Below the pieces are notes generated by a model. That model saw only the letters and a program-made list of their open reading frames with translations, made no database searches and was not told the DNA's origin. From contig JAMOUL010000095.1 of NCBI GenBank assembly GCA_027062035.1, positions 1-11,880 on the forward strand: DNA of 11,880 nt, given 5' to 3'. Below, one piece after another: positions 6,350-11,880 of the stretch. Position 1 is the stretch's first letter; each line of letters opens with the position of its first letter. Position numbers and translations under genes: made by a program. Source of the stretch: Candidatus Aminicenantota bacterium (GTDB lineage: Bacteria > Acidobacteriota > Aminicenantia > S016-38).

Positions 6350-7991
6350 GTTTTTTCAATTCAAAGGAAAGCATTTCAAGGGTTTCACCCTCCTTAAGGG
6401 TGATTTCCCTCCTGACGGGAATATATCCACTCCGCTTTATCTCAATCACATGTTTTCCAGGGGAAAGCTTCAGGTTTTCGAATCTGGTAATTCCCAGAAA
6501 TTTTCCGTCAATGTAAATTTCAGCATGGGGATTTGAATCGATCACTTTTATTATCGCAGACCTTCTAAAGCGATAATAGACATTTGTCTTCTCCCTGTCT
6601 CCGGAAACGGTGAACTTTCTTAACCCCACTCCGTAAGCGGATACGAACTTTGCAACATGTTCTCCTTTATCCAGGGAAAGTGTTATTGAAGGTGGAATTT
6701 TTCCCACGTATTTCCCATCCACATAAAGTTTACTCGGGGCATTTGCTGAAAAGGAAACGTCGAATTTGTTTTGAACTTCAGTAGAAGCTCCTCCTTCCAC
6801 CGGATTTTCTGTGGATTCAGCCGGTTTTACCGTTTCTTTTTTTTGTTCTGTTTTTATTTTGCCAATGATAAAATTCTTCGCTGATTCAAAACCCCTCACT
6901 GCCATTCTCTTCAGATCATTCCTGAAAAGATATCCTCCTCCGAGAAGGATAAGTATCAATACCAGAGGAAGAACCCTTCTCACTGAAATTATAGATTCCT
7001 TTGTTGAAAATGCCCTCATTCCTCTAATCTGAAATTCAAGCCTGTCAATATCTCGCTTCATCTCAAGAGCACTTTTATACCTGTTTTTAGGTTTCTTATC
7101 GGTGGCCTTTAGAATAATACTTTCCAGCATTGGAGGAATCTTGGGATTATACTTTGAAGGAGAAGGAAGGGGTTCCCTTACATGTTTCCACATTATCTGG
7201 AGAGGGGTTTCACCGGTAAAAGGAACCTTCCCTGTGGCCATTTCGAAGAGAGAGATTCCAAGAGAATATATATCAGACGCAGGACACAATTTTTCGCCCT
7301 TTGCCTGTTCCGGAGAAACATAAAAGGGAGTTCCAAGCATTTCGCCCGTTCTGGTAAGCCCTCCAGTCTCTCCAACCTTTTTTGCCAGTCCGAAGTCTGC
7401 GAGAATAGCCCTTCCAGTGGATTTTTCAACAATAACGTTTGCCGGCTTTATATCCCTGTGAATAACACCCTTATTATGCATGTAATGAAGAGCAGAAAGG
7501 ATGTCCTTGGTTATCTGTATAATATCCTCAAGGGGTAAAGGACCATAGTTTCTAATAATGTTTTTCAGGGTCCTTCCCTCTATGTACTTCATTATTATGT
7601 AAGCAATATTGTTATAAATTCCCACATCATAAATGGGAACAATATTGGGATGTTCAAGGGCCGCGTAAAGTTTTGCTTCCCTTTTAAACCTTTCCAGCAT
7701 CTCCGGGTCGTTCATCACCTCCGGAGAAAGCACCTTAAGAGCGCATTTACGGTCCAGTATCTTATCCCTGACAAGAAACACCTTTGAAAATCCGCCCTTT
7801 CCTATAAACCTTACCACCTCATACTTTTCACCGATCTTTCCCATCAGTGGAGCAAGGTCTTTAAAATCAGAATAGGATTCGAGTTTTACTGTATCGGTGT
7901 CTTCGTCCTCAAATACATATCCACAGAACGGGCATGTCAGGGCATCTTCTTCAACCTCATTTCCACAACGAGGACAAATTTTCATCGCCAT
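6336..7991 (-). CDS. Membrane-anchored Ser/Thr protein kinase with N-terminal zinc ribbon and two C-terminal PEGA domains
   Basis: This 551-residue Hanks-type kinase phosphorylates Ser/Thr of unknown targets in the cytoplasm. Domains in order: a zinc ribbon (C6-x2-C9 ... C20-x2-C23); an acidic linker; a kinase domain of ~57-320; a single membrane helix of ~334-352 (VLPLVLILILLGGGYLF); a charged linker; and two PEGA-type beta domains at ~412-478 (LYVDGKYVGKIPPS) and ~482-548 (IYIDGKFLG). Catalytic residues are all present: glycine loop GKGGFSKV (64-71), K86, E105, H178-R179-D180, N185 and D199-F200-G201. The kinase should therefore be active. The PEGA part would lie outside the membrane and could sense envelope or carbohydrate ligands (inference). 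M1 (7991) is preferred over M3 (7985) because it fits the promoter spacing. The gene is monocistronic, with no terminator visible at its 3' end. Confidence 0.92.
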   Translation of the reverse strand: MAMKICPRCGNEVEEDALTCPFCGYVFEDEDTDTVKLESYSDFKDLAPLMGKIGEKYEVVRFIGKGGFSKVFLVRDKILDRKCALKVLSPEVMNDPEMLERFKREAKLYAALEHPNIVPIYDVGIYNNIAYIIMKYIEGRTLKNIIRNYGPLPLEDIIQITKDILSALHYMHNKGVIHRDIKPANVIVEKSTGRAILADFGLAKKVGETGGLTRTGEMLGTPFYVSPEQAKGEKLCPASDIYSLGISLFEMATGKVPFTGETPLQIMWKHVREPLPSPSKYNPKIPPMLESIILKATDKKPKNRYKSALEMKRDIDRLEFQIRGMRAFSTKESIISVRRVLPLVLILILLGGGYLFRNDLKRMAVRGFESAKNFIIGKIKTEQKKETVKPAESTENPVEGGASTEVQNKFDVSFSANAPSKLYVDGKYVGKIPPSITLSLDKGEHVAKFVSAYGVGLRKFTVSGDREKTNVYYRFRRSAIIKVIDSNPHAEIYIDGKFLGITRFENLKLSPGKHVIEIKRSGYIPVRREITLKEGETLEMLSFELKKLKGE

Positions 7992-8026
7992 ATTTTTAGA
8001 ATAGTTTTATTTTCCTTCAAAGTCAA
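7992..8026 (-). promoter_or_regulatory. Strong sigma70 promoter of the kinase gene, leaderless arrangement
   Basis: Read on the minus strand, TTGACT (plus 8021-8026) is separated by 17 bases from TATTCT (plus 7998-8003). The -10 is followed by AAAAAT (plus 7992-7997) and then the ATG at 7991. Transcription would start on or beside the A of the ATG, and no ribosome binding site is placed for this start. Confidence 0.6.
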
Positions 8027-8051
8027 ACATCAGTTGACCCATTATAAGAGT

Positions 8052-8357
8052 TCACCTCTTCAACTTTTCTATAATTTCCTCAACCTCTTTGTAACCTTCT
8101 CTGTAAAATCCCTCTTCCTCAGGGTCAAGCTCCATCAGAAGGCGAAGAAATTCACCAGCATGTACCTTCTCTTCGTTGGCTATGTCCACCAGAACCTCTC
8201 TGGCAAGCCTGTCATCAGTTGATTCTGCAAGCTGCATGTACAGCTGAACTGCTTCAAATTCAGCTGCAATCAGAAATCTGATTGCCCTGATAAGTTCTTC
8301 TCTGGTCAACTTCCTATCGCTGGAAAGACCAGAGAAAGGATTTCCAAACTCCGGCAT
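8052..8357 (-). CDS. Encapsulated-ferritin-like (EncFtn/Flp) iron-binding protein
   Basis: This 101-residue protein forms two long helices of the half-ferritin type that bind iron at a dimer interface and oxidise Fe(II). Seen: helix 1 LTREELIRAIRFLIAAEFEA with E33 and Y40, helix 2 DIANEEKVHAGEFLRLL with E63 and H66, and a helical C-terminus ending in EEIIEKLKR. The E33/E63/H66 spacing matches Glu32/Glu62/His65 of Rhodospirillum rubrum EncFtn, and the sequence resembles the ferritin-like part of the Pyrococcus encapsulin fusion. The ATG at 8355-8357 is chosen because AAGGAGGT (plus 8362-8369) lies before it; an in-frame GTG at 8396 would add 13 residues that include the ribosome binding site. 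No encapsulin gene and no GSLxxGSL-type cargo tag are seen here. It is divergent from the por operon. A link to iron or oxidative protection for PFOR is inference. Confidence 0.82.
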   Translation of the reverse strand: MPEFGNPFSGLSSDRKLTREELIRAIRFLIAAEFEAVQLYMQLAESTDDRLAREVLVDIANEEKVHAGEFLRLLMELDPEEEGFYREGYKEVEEIIEKLKR

Positions 8358-8407
8358 TTTTACCTCCTTTATGATTTTACTACTATATATAACCACACGC
8401 CAACAAT

Positions 8408-8465
8408 TTGACTTAATCCGGCATAAAGTATAGAATAGTCTCTAAAAATTTCATACATCAGGAGG
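8408..8465 (+). promoter_or_regulatory. Consensus sigma70 promoter and ribosome binding site of the por operon
   Basis: TTGACT (8408-8413) and TAGAAT (8431-8436) are 17 bases apart. Transcription would start near 8443, leaving a ~27-base leader that contains AGGAGG at 8460-8465, four bases before the ATG at 8470. This promoter and the upstream region of the ferritin-like gene share the 112-base gap 8358-8469. On the minus strand that gap has a TATA-rich -10 candidate (TATAGT, plus 8382-8387) but no good -35. Confidence 0.75.
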
Positions 8466-8469
8466 TCTC

Positions 8470-9024
8470 ATGATTGAGATAAGGTTCCACGGAAGGGGAG
8501 GTCAGGGGACCGTTGTGGCCTCTAAAATCCTTGCCGACGCACTAACAAGGGATGGCAAATACATTCAGGCCTTTCCTGAATTTGGCGTCGAAAGAAGAGG
8601 AGCCCCGGTGGCCGCTTATGCTCGCATCTCCGACACCAAGATATGGCCCAGGCACAAAATATATGAACCAGATCACATTGTTATTCTTGACCCCACCCTC
8701 ATTGGTGCTGTTCCTCTACTGGACGGGCTGAAACCAGGTGGATGGATTCTGGTAAACACTGCCAAAAAGCCTTCAGAACTGAATTTTCCCAAGGAGTACA
8801 AGGTAGCCACGGTAAACGCCACAAAAATAGCCCTTAAGTACAGACTGGGAAGTGCAGCTTCCCCAATAGTAAACACAGCGATTGTAGGTGCTTTTGCAAG
8901 GATAATTCCTGTGGTAAAACTGGAAACCCTGCTGGACGCGATAGAGGAAGGGGTTCCAGTAAAACCCAAGGAAAACCGGGCTGCTGCTGAAGAAGCTTAC
9001 AAGAGCGTCGTAACGGAGGGGTAA
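8470..9024 (+). CDS. porC: Pyruvate:ferredoxin oxidoreductase, gamma subunit
   Basis: This 184-residue protein is the gamma subunit of the four-subunit 2-oxoacid:ferredoxin oxidoreductase, which converts pyruvate, CoA and oxidised ferredoxin to acetyl-CoA, CO2 and reduced ferredoxin in the cytoplasm. Seen: the family signature IRFHGRGGQGTVVASKILADA (4-24), AFPEFGVERRGAPVAAYARIS, and the strand DHIVILDP followed by LLDGLKPGGWILVNT. Length is typical for a stand-alone gamma subunit (about 180-190). The ATG at 8470 follows AGGAGG. It is the first gene of the operon and ends one base before porD, whose ribosome binding site (GGAGGGG) lies in its last codons. Gamma-delta-alpha-beta order is that of Thermotoga maritima. 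The family is certain; pyruvate as substrate rests on the alpha subunit. Confidence 0.93.
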   Translation: MIEIRFHGRGGQGTVVASKILADALTRDGKYIQAFPEFGVERRGAPVAAYARISDTKIWPRHKIYEPDHIVILDPTLIGAVPLLDGLKPGGWILVNTAKKPSELNFPKEYKVATVNATKIALKYRLGSAASPIVNTAIVGAFARIIPVVKLETLLDAIEEGVPVKPKENRAAAEEAYKSVVTEG

Positions 9025-9025
9025 A

Positions 9026-9322
9026 ATGGCTGAAGAAAAGAAATTTGTATTCAAAACTGTGAAGGACCTTCCTCCCATGGCAATGTCCCTCGGAACAATG
9101 AGGGTAAACAAAACTGCCAGCTGGAGGAACTTAAGACCAATAATTGATTACGATAAGTGTATTGATTGTATGATATGCTGGAAATTCTGCCCGGAACCAT
9201 CCATTTATCTAAGGGAACCCGATGAAAGGGTTGCCATTGACTATGACTATTGTAAGGGATGCCTTATTTGTGTTGAAGAATGTCCGGTAGACGCTATCTA
9301 TACAGAGGAGGAAGGGAAATGA
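9026..9322 (+). CDS. porD: Pyruvate:ferredoxin oxidoreductase, delta subunit (2[4Fe-4S] ferredoxin)
   Basis: This 98-residue protein carries two [4Fe-4S] clusters that pass electrons from the catalytic alpha/beta subunits to external ferredoxin. Seen: two complete C-x2-C-x2-C-x3-C-P motifs, C45-C48-C51-C55 and C76-C79-C82-C86, preceded by the delta-subunit segment ending WRNLRPIIDYDKC. All eight ligand cysteines are present. The start has GGAGGGG just upstream, in the last codons of porC. Its TGA overlaps the ATG of porA (ATGA at 9319-9322), so expression of the two is coupled. Confidence 0.95.
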   Translation: MAEEKKFVFKTVKDLPPMAMSLGTMRVNKTASWRNLRPIIDYDKCIDCMICWKFCPEPSIYLREPDERVAIDYDYCKGCLICVEECPVDAIYTEEEGK

Positions 9323-10473
9323 AAAGGATGGCACTTGTTGGAAACCACGCCCTCTCTTATGGGGCAATGCTCTCAAGGGTTCAGGTAATTGCGGCCTATC
9401 CAATTACACCGCAGACTCAGGTAGTTGAGCTTCTCTCTGAAATGTGTGCGGATGGCACCCTCAATGCGGAATTTGTTAAGGTTGAATCCGAACACTCCGC
9501 TATGGCTGCGGTTATGGGAGCTTCTGCTTCCGGGGCAAGAGCCTTTACCGCAACATCTTCTCAGGGTCTTGCTCTGATGCACGAGGTTCTTCACTGGGTA
9601 ACCGGAGCAAGGCTTCCAGTTGTAATGGGGAACATAAATAGAGCCTTCGGTCCTCCATGGTCCATATGGACTGAACAGACCGACTCCCTATCCCAGAGAG
9701 ATACTGGATGGATGCAAATATATGCCCAGGATAACCAGGAAGTTCTTGACTCTGTAATTCTGGCCTATAAGGTATCGGAACAGGTCCTTATTCCCACCAT
9801 GGTTGTTCTGGATGCATTCTTCCTTTCCCATACTTCGGAACCTGTGGAAATACCCGACCAGGAAAAGGTGGACGAGTTCTTACCTCCATACAAAAACAAA
9901 TATATTCTCGATCCTGATGATCCCCATGCCTTTGGAGGACTTACCAATCCTGACTGGTACATGGAATTAAGATATATGATCCATCAAGCCCACGAACAGG
10001 CACTTGACCTCATCGAAAAGGAAGGAAGGGAATTTGAAAAGCTCTTCGGCCGCTATTACGGGCTCGTAGATACATATAAGGTGGATGATGCAGAAACAAT
10101 CCTCGTAGCTGTTTCAACCGCAGCATCCACAGCAAGGTACGCAGTGGATATAATGAGAGAACAGGGAAAAAAGGTCGGACTTTTAAGAATCCGGGTGTTC
10201 AGACCGTTCCCATACCAGAAGATAAAGGACATTCTTTCCAATGCGAAAAGAGTGATCGTTCTCGACAGAAACCTCTCCCCTGGAGCCGGAGGAATAATCG
10301 CCTCGGAGGTAAGAGGAGCACTTGCAAACGTGAAAAACCATCCACCGGTATTCAGTTACATCATGGGACTCGGAGGAAGGGACATTACAACCAAACACAT
10401 AATAGAACTCTTTGAGGAAGTGGAAGGGAAGGATGAAGGACAGGATATTATCTGGAAGGGGGTGAAACTATGA
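9319..10473 (+). CDS. porA: Pyruvate:ferredoxin oxidoreductase, alpha subunit
   Basis: This 384-residue subunit supplies the pyrimidine side of the thiamine diphosphate site and much of the substrate pocket. Seen: AYPITPQTQVVELLSEM (26-42), where T30 corresponds to the substrate-contacting Thr of known PFORs; KVESEHSAMAAVMGASASGARAFTATSSQGL (54-84); and the NRAFGPPWSIW segment with R108 at the position that binds the pyruvate carboxylate in PFOR (assignment by motif, inferred). The C-terminal third has the domain II strand VKVDDAETILVAVSTAAS-like region and LRIRVFRPFPYQKI. The ATG at 9319 is chosen over one at 9280: it follows GGAGGAAGGG, gives the usual 4-bp overlap, and makes the N-terminus (MKRMALVGNHALSYGA) match the family. 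The TGA overlaps porB's ATG. Confidence 0.93.
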   Translation: MKRMALVGNHALSYGAMLSRVQVIAAYPITPQTQVVELLSEMCADGTLNAEFVKVESEHSAMAAVMGASASGARAFTATSSQGLALMHEVLHWVTGARLPVVMGNINRAFGPPWSIWTEQTDSLSQRDTGWMQIYAQDNQEVLDSVILAYKVSEQVLIPTMVVLDAFFLSHTSEPVEIPDQEKVDEFLPPYKNKYILDPDDPHAFGGLTNPDWYMELRYMIHQAHEQALDLIEKEGREFEKLFGRYYGLVDTYKVDDAETILVAVSTAASTARYAVDIMREQGKKVGLLRIRVFRPFPYQKIKDILSNAKRVIVLDRNLSPGAGGIIASEVRGALANVKNHPPVFSYIMGLGGRDITTKHIIELFEEVEGKDEGQDIIWKGVKL

Positions 10474-11372
10474 GAAAACTTACACTACCAAGGGAAGAAT
10501 ATATGAGCCCCGGGCATCTCGCGTGCCAGGGATGTGGTGGCGCACTGGCAATGAGACTTGCCCTGAAAGCTCTGGGGAAAAAGACCATTCTCTCAATCCC
10601 TGCATGCTGCTGGTCTGTTATTGATGGACCATTCCCCTATTCAGCTGCAGGTGTACCTCTCTTTCATGCTCCATTTGAAACTGCAGCTTCTACTGCCTCT
10701 GGAGTAGCCGCTGCCATGAAGGTTCTTGGAAAGGAAGACGTAAATGTCGTGGCCTGGGCTGGTGATGGTGGAACATTTGATATTGGAATACAGGCTATCT
10801 CCGGTGCTGCCGAGAGAGGAGACAATATCCTCTACATAGTTTACGATAACGAAGCATATATGAACACAGGTATACAGAGAAGTTCTGCTACCCCCTACAA
10901 AGCATGGACCACCACAACCCCCTACAAATTTCCAAAGGCAAGACCCAAAAAGGACCTCATAGGTATTCTCGCCGCACACAAGGTTCCTTACGTGGCAACT
11001 GCCACTGTTGCATATCCGGAAGATTTCATCAGAAAGGTTAATAAAGCCAAGGAAATGAAGGGCTTCAGGCTGGTACAGATACTTTCTCCCTGCCCACCTG
11101 GATGGAAAACACCCCCTGAAATAACCATAAAACTGGCAAAACTCGCGGTCCAGACAGGAGTGTTTCCACTATATGAGATCGAAAACGGTGAGAAATACAA
11201 GGTCAACATAAAACCCAAAGTTCTGAAACCCGTTATAGAATACCTCAAGCTTCAGGGAAGGTTCCGTCACCTAACCCAGCAGGATGTGGACGAAATCCAG
11301 GCTATGGTAAACAGAAACTGGAAACTCCTCCTGGCGAAGGAAGAATTTTCCAAACAAATAGAAAATCTTTAA
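10470..11372 (+). CDS. porB: Pyruvate:ferredoxin oxidoreductase, beta subunit
   Basis: This 300-residue subunit binds the diphosphate and Mg of thiamine diphosphate and the proximal [4Fe-4S] cluster. Seen: HLACQGCGGALAMRLAL with C19 and C22, PACCWSV with C46/C47, and SPCPPGW with C208, which together provide the four cluster ligands of PorB. The ThDP motif runs from GDGG (98-101) through FDIGIQAISGAAERGDNILYIVYDNEAYMNTGIQ. GIQRSSATPYKAWTTTTP is a conserved substrate-loop segment. Length is typical of the family (~300-325). The start overlaps the end of porA and is the last of the operon. A strong hairpin terminator follows within 5 bases of the stop. Confidence 0.94.
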   Translation: MRKLTLPREEYMSPGHLACQGCGGALAMRLALKALGKKTILSIPACCWSVIDGPFPYSAAGVPLFHAPFETAASTASGVAAAMKVLGKEDVNVVAWAGDGGTFDIGIQAISGAAERGDNILYIVYDNEAYMNTGIQRSSATPYKAWTTTTPYKFPKARPKKDLIGILAAHKVPYVATATVAYPEDFIRKVNKAKEMKGFRLVQILSPCPPGWKTPPEITIKLAKLAVQTGVFPLYEIENGEKYKVNIKPKVLKPVIEYLKLQGRFRHLTQQDVDEIQAMVNRNWKLLLAKEEFSKQIENL

Positions 11373-11376
11373 TAAT

Positions 11377-11406
11377 AAAGAGGGGGGCATTTTCCCCCTC
11401 TTTTAC
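11377..11406. terminator. Bidirectional intrinsic terminator between porB and the aldehyde dehydrogenase gene
   Basis: AAAGAGGGGG (11377-11386) pairs perfectly with CCCCCTCTTT (11394-11403), a 10-bp stem with a 7-base loop. TTTT runs off the + strand side. The minus strand side reads CTCTTTATTATT. The hairpin fills the 34-base gap between the two convergent genes, so it probably stops both. Confidence 0.85.
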
Positions 11407-11880
11407 TTATATTCCCAGAAATTTTTCAAAGGAAGCAATAATACCTGAAATTCCTATCTCTCTGATTAACCTGGGAAGATAGGGAATCAATTTCCACATG
11501 TTTTTAAGCTTTTTCCGACCATAAAGAAAGCGCGAAGCTATCAACATAAGCTCAAAGGAATCAGAAGAATATTTAAACCACCACAGAAGCTTTTTTCTCC
11601 TGCTGTAGTCTTCCATTATATACTTTGGCTGAAGAGCTTCTTTAAATCCTATCTCACCGTGAGTTCTGCCAATTCCACTCCACTTCACACCACCCCAGGG
11701 AGCGGAAGGTTCTGCAAAGGCAGTTTCGTGGTCATTAATGGAAACAACACCGGTTTCCAGAGCCTCTGCGATTTTCCTTGCCCGTTTTCTGTTTCTTGTC
11801 CAGACAGAAGCGGTTAATCCATAATTGGTATCATTTGCAATGGAAATAGCTTCTTCTTCGTTTTCAAATTCTCTTATCAC
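11407..11880 (-). CDS. Aldehyde dehydrogenase, C-terminal part (5' end outside window)
   Basis: The frame is open from the right window edge to the stop at 11407; about 157 residues are visible and the gene's start lies beyond 11880. NAD(P)+-dependent aldehyde dehydrogenase oxidises an aldehyde to a carboxylic acid. Seen: the ALDH C-terminal hallmarks EEEAISIANDTNYGLTASVWT, ETGVVSIND, PWGGVKWSGIGRTHGEIGF and KEALQPKYI. The nucleotide-binding region and catalytic Cys are outside the window, so activity cannot be checked. After the core comes a ~65-residue tail (YSRRKKLLWWFKYSSDSF... LYGRKKLKNMWKLIPYL... FEKFLGI) rich in aromatic, basic and hydrophobic residues, suggesting membrane association as in fatty-aldehyde dehydrogenases. 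Substrate unknown. Confidence 0.9.
   Translation of the reverse strand: MIREFENEEEAISIANDTNYGLTASVWTRNRKRARKIAEALETGVVSINDHETAFAEPSAPWGGVKWSGIGRTHGEIGFKEALQPKYIMEDYSRRKKLLWWFKYSSDSFELMLIASRFLYGRKKLKNMWKLIPYLPRLIREIGISGIIASFEKFLGI

Noticed and set aside
8358..8396. GTG start extending the ferritin-like protein by 13 residues
   Set aside because: The extension is encoded by the ribosome binding site and TATA-rich promoter region; the ATG at 8357 with AAGGAGGT upstream explains the start.
8773..9111. Minus strand reading frames inside the por genes
   Set aside because: They are shadows of strongly conserved PorC/PorD coding sequence and have no recognisable domain or start signal.
9280..9318. 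Upstream in-frame ATG for porA that would add 13 residues
   Set aside because: It lies inside porD coding sequence, has no ribosome binding site and adds an arginine-rich stretch absent from the family; the ATG at 9319 has GGAGGAAGGG and the usual 4-bp overlap.
1..11880. CRISPR arrays, tRNA/rRNA genes, insertion sequences, phage or defence systems
   Set aside because: I saw no regularly spaced repeats, cloverleaf-like segments, transposase or integrase motifs, or toxin-antitoxin pairs; the genes are ordinary metabolic, transport and signalling genes.

Overview
The window looks like chromosomal DNA from an anaerobic, probably thermophilic bacterium of a deep or poorly sampled lineage. It is bacterial rather than archaeal because it has sigma70-type promoters (TTGACT-17-TAGAAT ahead of the por operon), AGGAGG ribosome binding sites and a lipobox signal peptide. 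Anaerobic life is suggested by a four-subunit pyruvate:ferredoxin oxidoreductase in the gamma-delta-alpha-beta order found in Thermotoga and archaea. The accessory proteins (an alkaline-phosphatase-fold enzyme fused to TPRs, and a zinc-ribbon/kinase/PEGA protein) recall Acidobacteriota, Aminicenantes and other candidate phyla, but the sequence alone does not fix the taxon.

Layout. 1-1220 (+): the end of an unrecognised protein, translationally coupled to a GT2 glycosyltransferase and closed by a hairpin terminator. 1251-1901 (-): a conserved but uncharacterised membrane protein. 1977-5080 (+): a lipoprotein with an alkaline-phosphatase-superfamily domain and seven TPR-like units, overlapping by 4 bp an AI-2E/PerM-family transporter. 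5150-6349 (+): a CNT-family nucleoside transporter with its own promoter, overlapping tail to tail by 14 bp a membrane-anchored Ser/Thr kinase (6336-7991, -). 8052-8357 (-): a short ferritin-like protein of the encapsulated-ferritin type. It is divergent from the operon porC-porD-porA-porB (8470-11372, +). A bidirectional terminator separates that operon from the 3' part of an aldehyde dehydrogenase gene (11407-11880, -).

How the genes work together. The por genes form one clear transcription unit that makes acetyl-CoA and reduced ferredoxin from pyruvate. The iron-binding ferritin-like protein shares its 112-bp upstream region and may serve iron supply or oxidative protection for this Fe-S-rich enzyme (inference). 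The remaining genes are surface, transport and signalling functions with no obvious single pathway.

Points that stand out: a threonine where sulfatases carry the formylglycine cysteine; two genes whose -10 box, a six-base AAAAAT and the ATG are spaced for leaderless transcripts; a CNT transporter lacking the usual Gln-Thr-Glu substrate motif; and an EncFtn-like protein with no shell gene or targeting tail in view. I found no CRISPR array, tRNA, rRNA, insertion sequence or integration site. No new multi-gene defence or mobile system is evident.
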